Below, piece after piece: positions 44,081 to 53,005 of a stretch of 64,000 bases of DNA. The notes beneath the pieces were generated by a model that saw nothing but the letters and a program-made list of their open reading frames with translations, had not been told where the DNA came from and did not search any database. Every line of letters begins with the position of its first letter. The stretch's first letter is position 1. Origin of the DNA: an uncultured Halomonas sp. (lineage in GTDB: Bacteria > Pseudomonadota > Gammaproteobacteria > Pseudomonadales > Halomonadaceae); NCBI RefSeq assembly GCF_947490095.1, contig NZ_CANLFS010000005.1, positions 62,001 to 126,000 of the forward strand, written 5' to 3'. The translations under genes and the position numbers were made by a program.

Positions 44081-44934
44081 AAGCCCCCCTCCTTAAGCAC
44101 CTGGGCATATCCCTCACGGAAGCTGGGATAGCGGAAGACGTAGCCGCTCTCCAGCAGCCGGGCGTTGCTGCAGAGCTTGCTGGCACGGCGGCGCAGGGGA
44201 GACTGGATGATGTCGGTGGCCTCCACCTTGAGCTGCTTCGCGAGCCAGGCCATGACGTCATGGAGCGGCGCCGGCTCACAGTCGGTCGCCAGATAGAGCG
44301 CCTCGACGGCCTTGTCCGCGAGCACCCGGTCGATCAGATGCGCCAGCACCCCGGCACAGTCGTCTCGGTGGATGCGGTTGGTGTACATGGCGGGGCTTGG
44401 CGGGGCGATGCGTCCCTCGCCGACCTGGCGAATCAGCCGGTCGCGACCCGGGCCATAGATCCCCGAGAAACGCACTACGCTACCCGGCAGGGAGTGGTCG
44501 CTCAGCGCCCGTTCGGCCTCGCACATCAACCGGCCAGAAAAGCCGGTGGGCTCGGTGGGGCTGGCCTCATCCACGCTCTCGCCGTCGCACTGGGCGTAGA
44601 CGCTGGTGGAAGACACGAAGAAGACGTGGCGCGGGGGCTTCTCCCGCGCGGCAAATTCGGCCAGGATGGCAGCCAGCCCCTCGGGATAGGCGGCGCGATA
44701 GGCGTCCTCATCGAAGCGGTCGGCACTGGCCACGTAGACCAGGATATCGGCATCCGGCAAGCCAGCCAGGCTTGCCGGGTCGGCGAGGTCGGCGGCAACC
44801 GCTTCCAGGCCCGTCCCCTCGAGTGATTCGGCTCGGCGGCGGGCACCGATCACGCGCTGCCCTTGCGCCTGCAGGCGCCGACCCAGTGCCGTGCCAATGT
44901 CCCCACAACCCAGAATCAGTGTCGTTGTCTTCAA
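44062..44934 (-). CDS. NAD(P)-binding SDR/epimerase-like protein (YeeZ type)
   Basis: The 290-residue protein starts with a Rossmann loop LILGCGDIGTALGRRLQ and has FVSSTSVYAQCDGESVDE (a Ser-rich strand with Tyr-X3-type spacing absent), RFSGIYGPGRDRL and NRIHRDDCAGVLAHLID, like YeeZ and related extended SDR proteins. Its substrate is unknown. I choose TTG 44934, behind GGGGGCGAGG, because translation there gives the expected start with the beta strand LKTTTLILG; the open frame extends to 45003, into the oxyR region. It is divergent from oxyR. Its last codons lie in the 20-bp tandem array. Confidence 0.75.
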   Translation of the reverse strand: MKTTTLILGCGDIGTALGRRLQAQGQRVIGARRRAESLEGTGLEAVAADLADPASLAGLPDADILVYVASADRFDEDAYRAAYPEGLAAILAEFAAREKPPRHVFFVSSTSVYAQCDGESVDEASPTEPTGFSGRLMCEAERALSDHSLPGSVVRFSGIYGPGRDRLIRQVGEGRIAPPSPAMYTNRIHRDDCAGVLAHLIDRVLADKAVEALYLATDCEPAPLHDVMAWLAKQLKVEATDIIQSPLRRRASKLCSNARLLESGYVFRYPSFREGYAQVLKEGGFLPEKA

Positions 44935-44951
44935 CTTTGCCTCGCCCCCTG

Positions 44952-44966
44952 ATAAAACGTCCCTAT
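44952..44966. promoter_or_regulatory. OxyR-like half-site in the SDR/oxyR intergenic region
   Basis: ATAA-N7-CTAT at 44952-44966 differs by one base from the OxyR unit ATAG-N7-CTAT. A second unit at the expected distance is poorly conserved. It lies 36 bp before the oxyR ATG, where autoregulation would be expected, and near the start of the divergent SDR gene. Confidence 0.4.
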
Positions 44967-45001
44967 TGGAAATGCACAAGGATGCCATCCAGGCAACACC
45001 C

Positions 45002-45922
45002 ATGACTCTAACAGAACTCCGCTACATCGTGACACTGGCCCAGGAGCGCCACTTTGGTCGTGCTGCCGAGCGCTGCTTCGTCTCTCAGCCGACCCTGTCG
45101 GTAGCGGTGAAGAAGCTCGAGGAGGAGCTGGGCGTACCGCTCTTCGAGCGTTCCAAGTCCACGGTCCAGGTCACTCCGCTGGGCGAAAGAATCGTCGAAC
45201 AGGCCCAGCGGGTGCTGGAGCAGACCAGCGTGATCAAGGAACTCGCCACCGCGGGCCGCGACCAGCTGGCGACGCCATTACGCCTCGGTGCCATCTACAC
45301 CATCGGGCCCTATCTCCTCCCGCACCTGGTCCCGGAACTGGCCCGCAGCGCCCCCCAGATGCCGCTCTATATCGAGGAGGGCTTCACCGGCGGCCTGCGC
45401 CGCAAGCTGCGCAGCGGGGAGTTGGACGCCATCATCGTGGCGCTGCCCTTTACCGAGACCGATGTGCTGACCAAGGCGCTCTATGCGGAGGAGTTCGAGG
45501 TGCTGTTACCCGCGGATCACGCCTGGGCCGGCCGCGACAGCGTAAACAAGGAGGAGCTGCTCCAGGAACGCCTGCTGCTGCTCGGTGAGGGCCACTGCTT
45601 TCGCGACCAGATCCTCGAAGCCTGCCCGGCGATCAGCCAGAAGCTCGCAAGCCCCAGCAATACGCTCACCGCCGAAGGCGGGTCTCTGGAAACCATTCGC
45701 CATATGGTGGCCTCCAAGCTTGGCATCACGGTGCTGCCCCATTCGGCCATTGGCACCTCCCACTACGAGAGCGGCCTGCTCACCAGCCTGCCCTTCGCGG
45801 CTCCCGCTCCGGGGCGCACCGTCGCCATCGCCTGGCGTGCCAGCTTCCCGCGGCCCAAGGCCATCGACGCCATTACCGACGCCGTCGCCCGCTGCCGCCA
45901 GGCCGACTCCGGCCCGGCATGA
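45002..45922 (+). CDS. oxyR: Peroxide-sensing LysR-type regulator OxyR
   Basis: The 306-residue protein has an N-terminal LysR HTH (RHFGRAAERCFVSQPTLSVA) and the redox pair C199 and C208 in GEGHCFRDQILEACP, at the same residue numbers as E. coli OxyR. Oxidation by H2O2 forms the 199-208 disulfide and activates ahpCF-type genes. The stop overlaps the recG start (ATGA), and the oxyR-recG order is that of Pseudomonas. ATG 45002 is family-consistent; earlier in-frame codons overlap the divergent gene. Confidence 0.95.
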   Translation: MTLTELRYIVTLAQERHFGRAAERCFVSQPTLSVAVKKLEEELGVPLFERSKSTVQVTPLGERIVEQAQRVLEQTSVIKELATAGRDQLATPLRLGAIYTIGPYLLPHLVPELARSAPQMPLYIEEGFTGGLRRKLRSGELDAIIVALPFTETDVLTKALYAEEFEVLLPADHAWAGRDSVNKEELLQERLLLLGEGHCFRDQILEACPAISQKLASPSNTLTAEGGSLETIRHMVASKLGITVLPHSAIGTSHYESGLLTSLPFAAPAPGRTVAIAWRASFPRPKAIDAITDAVARCRQADSGPA

Positions 45923-48057
45923 GCGCCGATAACATGGCCCTCGACGCGCCGGTCGCCTCGCTCAAGGGCGTTGGCGAGGCCCTGTCCCAGAAGCTGTCCC
46001 GACTGCGCATCGACAGCGTGGCCGACCTGCTGTTCCACCTGCCCCTGCGCTACCAGGATCGCACCCGCATTACGCCCATCGGCACGCTGCGCGCCGGCCA
46101 TGAGGCCGTCGTTGAGGGCGAGGTAGTCGCCGCCGAGGTCGTGAGTGGCCGGCGTCGCAGCCTGCTGGTACGCCTGCGCGATGGGTCGGGACTCCTCAGC
46201 CTGCGCTTCTTCCACTTCTCGCCGGCCCAGCAGCAGCAGTTCCAGCCCGGTAGCCGGGTGCGCGGCTTCGGCGAGGCGCGTACCGGCGCCACCGGCCTCG
46301 AGATCTACCATCCGGAGTATCGCCTGCTCAAGGCCGATGCCCCGCCGGTGGAAGACCATCTGACCCCTATCTACCCCACCACCGAGGGCCTGCACCAGAC
46401 CCGCCTTAGGGCGCTGATCGAGCAGGCCCTGGCGCGCCTCGATGGAGCCCCCGAGGCGCTGCCCGACTGGATCACGCCGGACCTGCGCAGCCGCTTCCGC
46501 CTGCCCGAACTGCACCGTTGCCTGCATGCCCTGCATCAGCCACCAGCGGAGATCGACCCCGAACAGCTGGCCAGCGGACACCACCCGGCCACCCGTCGCC
46601 TGGCACTGGAAGAGCTGCTCGCCCACCGCCTCAGCCTGCAGACGGTGCGCCTGCGTATCCAGGAGGATGGCGCCCCGGCCCTGGCCTCGGGACGCGGCCT
46701 GCAGGCTCGTTTCTTGACTCAGCTCCCCTTTTCCCTGACCGCCGCCCAACGCCGGGTGCTCGACGAGATCGGCGCCGACCTGGCCAGGGAAGTTCCCATG
46801 CTGCGCCTGGTGCAGGGGGATGTGGGTTCCGGCAAGACGGTAGTGGCCGCCATGTCGGCCCTGGCCGCCATCTCCGGCGGCTGTCAGGCGGCGATGATGG
46901 CGCCCACCGAGATCCTGGCCGAGCAGCACTACCGGGCCTTCAAGGCCTGGTTCACACCGCTTGGCATCGACGTCGCCTGGCTCGCCGGCAAGCTCAAGGG
47001 CAAGGCGCGTCTCGACACCAAGGCGGCGATCCAGGATGGCCGTGCCCAGATGGTGGTGGGCACCCATGCGCTGTTCCAGGACGACGTGCACTTCCAGCGC
47101 CTGGGTCTGGCGGTCGTCGATGAACAGCACCGCTTCGGGGTCCACCAGCGGCTGGCCCTGCGCGAAAAAGGCAAAAAGGGTGAAAAAGGCAAAAAGGGCG
47201 AAAAAGGCCAAAAGGACGAGAAAGGCGGCCTTACCCCCCATCAGCTGGTGATGACCGCCACTCCCATCCCCCGCACCCTGGCGATGAGTGCCTACGCCGA
47301 CCTGGACGTCTCGGTGATCGATGAGCTGCCGCCCGGCCGCACGCCGGTGAAGACCGTGGCGATGCCCGACGAACGCCGCCCCGAGGTGGTCGAGCGCATT
47401 CGTCACGCCTGCGCCGAGGGACGCCAGGCCTACTGGGTCTGCACCCTGATCGAGGAATCCGAGGCGCTGGAGTGCCAGGCCGCCGAGGCGACCCGGGACG
47501 AGCTGGTCGAGGCGCTGCCGGAACTCGCCATCGGCCTGGTTCACGGCCGCATGAAGCCCGCCGAAAAGGCCGCTGTCATGGAGGCCTTCAAGGCCGGGGA
47601 GCTGGACCTGCTGGTCGCCACCACGGTAATCGAAGTGGGGGTCGACGTCCCCAATGCCAGCCTGATGATCATCGAGAACCCCGAGCGCCTGGGCCTCTCC
47701 CAGCTGCATCAGCTGCGCGGCCGGGTGGGGCGCGGCGCCACCCAGAGCTTCTGCGTGCTGCTCTATCATCCGCCGCTATCGGCCCACTCCAAGGAGCGCC
47801 TGGCGGTAATGCGCGAGACGACCGATGGCTTTCGCATCGCCGAGAAGGACCTGGAGCTGCGGGGGCCAGGCGAGGTCCTGGGCACCCGCCAGACGGGGCT
47901 CGCCCAAATGAAGATCGCCGACCTGGAGCGTGACGCCGACCTGCTCGACCGCATCGCGCCGCTGGCCGAGGCGCTGATGGCCAGCCACCCCGAGGCCAGC
48001 CAGCCGCTGATTCGGCGCTGGCTGGGCGAAGAAGCGGGACGCTACGGGCAGGTGTGA
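45919..48057 (+). CDS. recG: ATP-dependent DNA helicase RecG
   Basis: The 712-residue protein has the wedge/OB domain (residues about 60-150), Walker A VQGDVGSGKT, MAPTEILAEQH, the DEQH-box VVDEQHRFGVHQR and the later MTATPIPRTLA and LHQLRGRVGRG motifs. It remodels stalled forks and Holliday junctions. Just after the DEQH box, residues about 415-436 contain a Lys/Gly/Glu-rich insertion (EKGKKGEKGKKGEKGQKDEK) coded by an A-rich tandem repeat at 47163-47225; most RecG proteins have only a short loop there. The start overlaps oxyR by four bases. An eight-copy 7-bp repeat follows the stop. Confidence 0.95.
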   Translation: MSADNMALDAPVASLKGVGEALSQKLSRLRIDSVADLLFHLPLRYQDRTRITPIGTLRAGHEAVVEGEVVAAEVVSGRRRSLLVRLRDGSGLLSLRFFHFSPAQQQQFQPGSRVRGFGEARTGATGLEIYHPEYRLLKADAPPVEDHLTPIYPTTEGLHQTRLRALIEQALARLDGAPEALPDWITPDLRSRFRLPELHRCLHALHQPPAEIDPEQLASGHHPATRRLALEELLAHRLSLQTVRLRIQEDGAPALASGRGLQARFLTQLPFSLTAAQRRVLDEIGADLAREVPMLRLVQGDVGSGKTVVAAMSALAAISGGCQAAMMAPTEILAEQHYRAFKAWFTPLGIDVAWLAGKLKGKARLDTKAAIQDGRAQMVVGTHALFQDDVHFQRLGLAVVDEQHRFGVHQRLALREKGKKGEKGKKGEKGQKDEKGGLTPHQLVMTATPIPRTLAMSAYADLDVSVIDELPPGRTPVKTVAMPDERRPEVVERIRHACAEGRQAYWVCTLIEESEALECQAAEATRDELVEALPELAIGLVHGRMKPAEKAAVMEAFKAGELDLLVATTVIEVGVDVPNASLMIIENPERLGLSQLHQLRGRVGRGATQSFCVLLYHPPLSAHSKERLAVMRETTDGFRIAEKDLELRGPGEVLGTRQTGLAQMKIADLERDADLLDRIAPLAEALMASHPEASQPLIRRWLGEEAGRYGQV
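47163..47225 (+). repeat. A-rich repeat coding a Lys-Gly insertion in RecG
   Basis: The segment repeats GAAAAAGGCAAAAAGGG-like units (period about 15 with 6- and 9-base sub-units) and is clearly AT-richer than the 65-70% GC surroundings. It stays in frame and adds about 18 residues to the loop between the DEQH box and motif III. Confidence 0.8.
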
Positions 48058-48060
48058 CAG

Positions 48061-48116
48061 CTGGAAGCTGGAAGCTGGAAGCTGGAAGCTGGAAGCTGGA
48101 AGCTGGAAGCTGGAAG
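48061..48116. repeat. Eight-copy 7-bp tandem repeat after recG
   Basis: CTGGAAG is repeated eight times without error, beginning three bases after the recG stop. The complementary word CTTCCAG occurs twice in the element at 48171-48201, so the transcript could fold into a large hairpin between recG and the convergent gene. Related but degenerate words (GCTGGAA) occur at 8520-8552. Confidence 0.95.
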
Positions 48117-48145
48117 GCCGCATGATGCCCCCACTCAGCCAGGGG

Positions 48146-50302
48146 TCAAGGGGTTTCTTCCGGCTTCTGGCTTCCAGGCGCGAAGCGCCGCTCTTCCAGC
48201 TCCCGAGCGGCTTCTCGCAGCGCCACCAGCTGGCGGGCGATCAGTGCCAGCTGGGCCCCCAGCAGCGAGTCCGTTTCTCCCCGAGCGATCTCCGGTGGCG
48301 CGGCCGGCGCGATTGCCTCCCGCCGCTCCAGGGCCCGGGACAGGTCGTCCAGTTCCGCGAGGATCGTCTCGGCCAGCGCGCTCTCCGCCGCGCAGACCCC
48401 GGGGCTCTCGCCACGGTGGGCGCCCAGGGCGGATAGATAGTTGAGCAGGATATGGGCCTGGAGCTGAAAGGGTAACCCCCGCTCGGCGTCGCGGCGGAAG
48501 GGCCCCGGCTCCTGCTGCATATTGGCCAGCATGGCGGCAAGCTCCGCATCGGCGTTATGGGCATTGCGCCGCGCCAGGCGGTAGGCCAGGTCATCGCGCT
48601 TGCCGCTGGCATACTGCTCGACCAGGGCTGCCAGATAGTCGCGCCCCGCCGCCAGGGAGGCGGCGGCCTGGCGATGCAGCCGCCTGCCCTGCCAGTCGGG
48701 CAGGATGGTCAGCACCGCCAGCCCGGCGATGGCGGCGCCCAGCAGGGTATCCATCAGGCGCGGCCAGATCAGCCCGAAGCCGTCGCCGACCTGATTGAAG
48801 CAGCTCAATACCATCAGGGTGATGGCCGACGTGGCCAGGGTATAGTGACGCCCGCGCAGGGCGAAGAAGGCGACCCCGGCCGCCACCGCAATGCCCGCCT
48901 GAAGGGCCGGCGAAGGAAACAGGCTGATCAGTGCCCAGCCTGCCACCAGACCCAGCACCGTACCCAGGATACGCTGCCACAGGAAGCGCCGTGTGGCCCC
49001 GAAGCTGGGTCGACACACGAACAGGCTGGTCAGCAGTATCCAGTAGCCCTGGGTCGGATGAATCAGGTGCAGCAGGCCGAAACCCGCCACCAGGGTGGCG
49101 GCCAGCCGCACGGCATGCCGAAAGACCGGCGAGCGCGGGGTCAGCTGTGCCTGCAGGCGCTCGACCACCTCCCCCAGGCTACGGGGCGTGCGGTCGTGCA
49201 GCGCCGCATCATGGTCTTCGCCGAGCTCCGGCTGCCGAGCCCTGGCCAGGGCCTGCTCCAGCGTCGCCAGGTTATCGGCCACGGCCTCGAGGGCCGGCAA
49301 CAGCGCCCTGCGCTCCGCGGACAGCGCGCCGCGCAGATGCGCCAGGGAGGCCTCCAGGTCGCGCTGTGCTTGCTCGCTGGGTGATTCGTCGACGCCACGC
49401 TTGAGCAGCAGGCCCTGGGACAGGGCCCGACACGTCTCCCCCTGTCGCGAGAGCACCCGCTGGATGCGGAACAGGACATCATGATGGAAGAAGGCGTCGG
49501 CAAGCTCCGCATAGGGAGAGTGAGAGGAACTGGCGCGCTCGTGAATGTCCTGGGCGATGAAATAGAGACGCAGATAGCGTGCCAGCCGCGGCGATTCGCG
49601 CTGCCCCTCCAGGCGTCGGAAGAGGCGTTCCTTGGCATCATTCATGGCACCGACCACCACGCCATTCTGGCGGGCCAGGGCCAGGCGCCGCCCCTCCACA
49701 TCCAGCTCCCTCAGTGGCTCGAACAACGCCGCCTTGAGGGCGAGATAACGGGCCAGCTCGCGATAAACTCGCGCCAGGGCAAGCTGCAGTGGCTGACGGG
49801 AAAAGAGGGCGCACCAGGCGACCGAGATCGCCCCGTACCAGGCGGCACCGGCCACCAGCAGCCCGGGTTCACGCCACAGTTCGCCCAGCGCCGGGCTGCC
49901 ACGCTGCTCGAGGCTGATCAGGGTATAGATGGCCAGGATCAGGGTGGCATTGGCGATGGTGGCGTAGCGCTGACTGACCGCGCCGAACATGGTCATGCCG
50001 AAGGCCGACAGCCCCAGGATCACGACGAGGGGCCAGGGGTGCGCGAACACCAACTCCATCGCCAGCGAAGCCAGCGCGAAGCACACCAGGGTGACCATCA
50101 GGGCGGCGAGCCGGCCAGGCCAGTCGTCATCGGTCTCGGCCAGGGCGCAGGCAATGGCGCCAAGAAACAGCGGAATCAGGCTGGCGGGGGCCTCGATCCA
50201 CCAGCACAGCAGGGTGATGCCAGCCAGGGCAATCAATACCCGCAGGCTATAGGCGGCAGGCTCGAGGGTCCAGAAACGCCGCAGGACCAGGGTCAGGGAC
50301 AT
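48146..50302 (-). CDS. YccS/FUSC-family membrane protein
   Basis: The 718-residue protein has two blocks of about six membrane helices (residues about 20-165 and 390-520) separated by a cytoplasmic helical domain. GAVSQRYATIANATLILAIY in the first half and GYWILLTSLFVCRPSFGATR in the second match the YccS/YhfK and FUSC families, thought to act in export of small acids; no substrate is known for this subgroup. The C-terminal 16 codons overlap a 31-bp REP-like element (48171-48201). Start is ATG 50302, which follows a small gene's stop by 11 bp on the same strand. Confidence 0.85.
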   Translation of the reverse strand: MSLTLVLRRFWTLEPAAYSLRVLIALAGITLLCWWIEAPASLIPLFLGAIACALAETDDDWPGRLAALMVTLVCFALASLAMELVFAHPWPLVVILGLSAFGMTMFGAVSQRYATIANATLILAIYTLISLEQRGSPALGELWREPGLLVAGAAWYGAISVAWCALFSRQPLQLALARVYRELARYLALKAALFEPLRELDVEGRRLALARQNGVVVGAMNDAKERLFRRLEGQRESPRLARYLRLYFIAQDIHERASSSHSPYAELADAFFHHDVLFRIQRVLSRQGETCRALSQGLLLKRGVDESPSEQAQRDLEASLAHLRGALSAERRALLPALEAVADNLATLEQALARARQPELGEDHDAALHDRTPRSLGEVVERLQAQLTPRSPVFRHAVRLAATLVAGFGLLHLIHPTQGYWILLTSLFVCRPSFGATRRFLWQRILGTVLGLVAGWALISLFPSPALQAGIAVAAGVAFFALRGRHYTLATSAITLMVLSCFNQVGDGFGLIWPRLMDTLLGAAIAGLAVLTILPDWQGRRLHRQAAASLAAGRDYLAALVEQYASGKRDDLAYRLARRNAHNADAELAAMLANMQQEPGPFRRDAERGLPFQLQAHILLNYLSALGAHRGESPGVCAAESALAETILAELDDLSRALERREAIAPAAPPEIARGETDSLLGAQLALIARQLVALREAARELEERRFAPGSQKPEETP
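48171..48201. repeat. 31-bp REP-like element, copy 1
   Basis: The 31 bases start CTTCCAGGCGCGAAGCGCC and end CTCTTCCAGCT. They match the element at 58842-58872 at 28 of 31 positions. The core GGCGCGAAGCGCC is a small palindrome. This copy lies inside the 3' end of the YccS-like coding sequence. Confidence 0.85.
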
Positions 50303-50313
50303 GGTGGCCGTCG

Positions 50314-50670
50314 TCAGAGGTGGCGCAGCAGTTTCTGCAGCCGCTGGAGGTCGGCGGCATCGCCCACCAGGCGCACGCGCCCCTCCATCATGCCATCGAG
50401 GAAGGCCTGCTGACTCGGCTTGCGCAGCACCTCGAGGGCGGTCGCCGCGTTCTCGAAGCGCAGCTCCAGGTCGAGGTCCACCGGCAGGCCACGCCCGTGT
50501 TCGATGCCTTGGGGCGACATACGATAGTGCCGGGCAATGGACAGGTCCTCGGTGGCCACGCCCCAGTCGAGGCCGCGCATCTCACCCAGCAGCTCGCGGA
50601 AGCGCGGGTTGCGACGCCGGGCTCGCTTGAGCAGCCAACCCAGCACCCAGAGCATCAATTTGAGCTTCAT
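50314..50670 (-). CDS. SCP2-like small protein of unknown function
   Basis: The 118-residue protein starts MKLKLMLWVLGWLLKRARRR, an amphipathic, partly hydrophobic N-terminus, and continues with LDLELRFENAATALEVLRKP and FLDGMMEGRVRLVGDAADLQ, a pattern resembling small SCP2 sterol-carrier domains. The rest is unknown and no catalytic site is visible. It is 11 bp before the YccS-like gene on the same strand, so the two are probably co-transcribed. ATG 50670 is chosen because GGTGGTGATG lies upstream and the preceding residues of the frame are Pro-rich. Confidence 0.6.
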   Translation of the reverse strand: MKLKLMLWVLGWLLKRARRRNPRFRELLGEMRGLDWGVATEDLSIARHYRMSPQGIEHGRGLPVDLDLELRFENAATALEVLRKPSQQAFLDGMMEGRVRLVGDAADLQRLQKLLRHL

Positions 50671-50706
50671 GTCATCACCACCGGCTCCCTGGGGAATAGA
50701 AGAGAA

Positions 50707-50733
50707 GACGCCTGGCGCTGGAAGGGGGCCAGG
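50707..50733 (-). terminator. Terminator of hupB
   Basis: CGCCTGGC (50707-50714) pairs with GCCAGGCG (50726-50733). On the minus strand it is followed by TCTTCTCTTC, a pyrimidine-rich tail. It is 25 bases after the hupB stop. Confidence 0.55.
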
Positions 50734-50758
50734 CGCCCGGGGGGGCACTTTCCTGGCG

Positions 50759-51034
50759 TTACTTGGCCACGGCGTCCTTGAGGCCCTTGCCCGGCTTGAA
50801 GGCCACGGTCTTGCTGGCCGGAATGGTCAACGGCTGACCGGTCTGGGGGTTCTTACCGGTGCGCGCGGCACGCTCGCGCACGGCGAAGGTGCCGAAACCG
50901 ATCAAGGAGACATCCTGCCCCTGGGAGACGCTGCCGGTGATCTCGTCGAGAATCACATTGAGGACCTGGCCCGCCTTGTCCTTGGATAGATCGGCACGCT
51001 CGGCAATAGCCGTCGCGAGTTCTGGCTTACGCAT
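50759..51034 (-). CDS. hupB: HU family DNA-binding protein
   Basis: The 91-residue histone-like protein begins RKPELATAIAERADLSKDKA and has the family motif GFGTFAVRERAARTGKNPQT, followed by PASKTVAFKPGKGLKDAV. HU dimers bend and compact DNA. Start ATG 51034 lies four bases after AGGAGGG; an upstream frame extension is not needed. The sequence is closer to HU-beta than IHF because of the ARTGKNPQTG arm. Confidence 0.94.
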   Translation of the reverse strand: MRKPELATAIAERADLSKDKAGQVLNVILDEITGSVSQGQDVSLIGFGTFAVRERAARTGKNPQTGQPLTIPASKTVAFKPGKGLKDAVAK

Positions 51035-51187
51035 ACAACCCTCCTGGTATTGACACTGAATTCCGGCCAACGGACCGGAATGTGGTTGTCATGGGAGATA
51101 TCACTCGTCTCCCCGGCTATCTTGCCGGGAACCGGCGAGCGACATCGAAAGGCACGCTCGGGCGACCGTGGAGCCGCCATCGCCGAC

Positions 51188-52348
51188 CTAGCCTAGCAAC
51201 GCCGGTGCAGCCCGCGCCAGTTCGACTTTCCGACGCACGCAGCTTCCTGTCAATGCAAAGCCGATCAAACGTCCGTCCTCGGACTCGGCCAGGGCGCTGA
51301 AATCTCCCGCTTCTCCCTCGATACGCCAGCGTGCCGGGGGCGACGCCGGGGGCAGCGATACCACCGGCAGCAAGGGCGTCTTGACCAGCACCGGCCAGGG
51401 ACCATAGCGCACCGGCGTGGGCGTCCCGGCAAGGGTACGCGCCAGGGCCTTGGCGCCGGCCTGCAGTGGTTGGACATACATGGCGTTGACGCCATCGACA
51501 CAGGCCACATCGCCCAGGGCATGAACCCCGGGCGCCGAGGTCGCCAGCAGGCGGTCGGTGTGGATGCCCGCGGCGCTGACCTCGAGGCCCGCCGCCTCGG
51601 CCAGGGCCGTACGCGGCCTCAGCCCCGTGGCCAGCAGGACCAGGTCGGCCACCACCGACTCCCCGTCATCGAGGCCGACGACGGCATCGCTGCCCTCGGC
51701 CCCCAGCCCGGTCACGCCGCGTCCAAGGCACAGGGCCATGCCCGCCTCCTGAAATGCCTCGCCCAGCGCTCGCCCCAGTGGCTCGGGAAGCAGGCGCGGC
51801 AGCGGCGCGGTTTCGGGGGCCACCAGGGTCACCCGATGGCCGCCGGCCAACAGATCATTGGCGAACTCACAGCCCACCAGGCCGGCCCCGACAATGGCCA
51901 CACGAGCGGGACGGCCAAGGCGACTCAACGCGGCGTGAAAGGCCCGGTAATCCCCCAGATCATTGACCGTCATCACCCGTCCGGCCAGGGCCTCCGGCAC
52001 CGGAAAGGGCGCCATCGGTGCCGCCCCGGTCGCCAGCACCAGTTCGCCATAGGCCAACCGCTCCTTGCCGAGATGCAGGGTGCGGGCCGCCGTATCGATG
52101 GCCTCGACTCGGGTATGCGTACGCACCAGTGCATTCATCGAATCGGCCATCGCCAGGGCATCACGGGCCGCCAGCCGCTCGGGGGGCAGCCCCTTGGCGA
52201 AGCCGGTGGAGAGTAACGGCTTGGAGTAGTCATCACCGTCGTCGGCGGTAATCAGGGTCACCGGCCGCTCGGCGTCCAGGGAACGCAGCTGGCGCAGCAG
52301 GCCAAGGCCCGCCATGCCGCTGCCGATAATGGTCAGGGGGGCGCTCAT
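51188..52348 (-). CDS. Rubredoxin-NAD(+) reductase-like FAD-dependent oxidoreductase
   Basis: The 386-residue flavoprotein has the FAD site IIGSGMAGLGLLRQLR at the N-terminus, a second Rossmann loop VAIVGAGLVGCEFANDLL for NAD and the second FAD motif GVHALGDVACVDGVNAMYVQ. The domain arrangement is that of AlkT/RubB rubredoxin reductases used in alkane oxidation and oxidative stress. No rubredoxin is coded next to it. ATG 52348 follows CGAGGAGAC. It is divergent from ubiC. Confidence 0.82.
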   Translation of the reverse strand: MSAPLTIIGSGMAGLGLLRQLRSLDAERPVTLITADDGDDYSKPLLSTGFAKGLPPERLAARDALAMADSMNALVRTHTRVEAIDTAARTLHLGKERLAYGELVLATGAAPMAPFPVPEALAGRVMTVNDLGDYRAFHAALSRLGRPARVAIVGAGLVGCEFANDLLAGGHRVTLVAPETAPLPRLLPEPLGRALGEAFQEAGMALCLGRGVTGLGAEGSDAVVGLDDGESVVADLVLLATGLRPRTALAEAAGLEVSAAGIHTDRLLATSAPGVHALGDVACVDGVNAMYVQPLQAGAKALARTLAGTPTPVRYGPWPVLVKTPLLPVVSLPPASPPARWRIEGEAGDFSALAESEDGRLIGFALTGSCVRRKVELARAAPALLG

Positions 52349-52424
52349 GGGTCTCCTCGTCGAGGAAGCGGAATCGTAGCGCATGGTACACTACCTGCTC
52401 CCGAGGATGGACAGGGAGTCCACG

Positions 52425-52973
52425 GTGTCCGATTCCAGACCCCAAGCGCTACACGGCCCGACACGCTGGTCGCCGCTGGCCGCGGTTCGCCCCGGCATGA
52501 GCCCTGCCTGGCAGCAATGGGTGGGCTCCCGGGACTCGTTGACCCTGCGCCTCACCGACGCGGGCCGGCCACGCCCGTTGCATGTCCGGCTCCTCGACCA
52601 GCGTATCGATACGCCGCGGCACGACGAGGCCCGGGCGCTCGACCTGCCGCCGGGACGTCGGGCCTGGCTACGCGAGGTGGCGCTGTGCCTGGGGGGAAGG
52701 CCCTGGGTGGCGGCGCGCTCGGTCGCCCCACTCGAGGGACTTCCCGCCGACGACCTGGCGCACCTCGGCGAACGCTCACTGGGCAGCTGGCTGTTTCGCC
52801 AGCCCGACCTCGAACGCGGCGAGATCGAGGTCACTCGCGACCCGGCGGGTTTCCATTCGGCCCATGGGCCCTGGGGGCGCCGCTCGATGTTTTACCATGG
52901 CACCTTCCGCATGCTGGTGCAGGAGTGGTTCCTCGACGCCATGGCGGATGACCTCGGCCTGCCTTCGCGCTAG
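52425..52973 (+). CDS. ubiC: Chorismate lyase
   Basis: The 182-residue enzyme removes pyruvate from chorismate to give 4-hydroxybenzoate, the first step of ubiquinone synthesis. Conserved parts are [36 protein letters not shown] and [14 protein letters not shown], then [17 protein letters not shown] 52425 is chosen since CAGGGAG sits six bases upstream; ATG 52407 is an alternative. It is 32 bp ahead of ubiA, the next enzyme. Confidence 0.88.
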   Translation: MSDSRPQALHGPTRWSPLAAVRPGMSPAWQQWVGSRDSLTLRLTDAGRPRPLHVRLLDQRIDTPRHDEARALDLPPGRRAWLREVALCLGGRPWVAARSVAPLEGLPADDLAHLGERSLGSWLFRQPDLERGEIEVTRDPAGFHSAHGPWGRRSMFYHGTFRMLVQEWFLDAMADDLGLPSR

Positions 52974-53005
52974 GCTCTGATGTTCCCACCCGCCACGAGG
53001 TAGAG

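Noticed and set aside
48146..50302. Frames on the opposite strand across the YccS-like gene
   Set aside because: They lack membrane segments or motifs and follow the codon shadow of the minus-strand gene.
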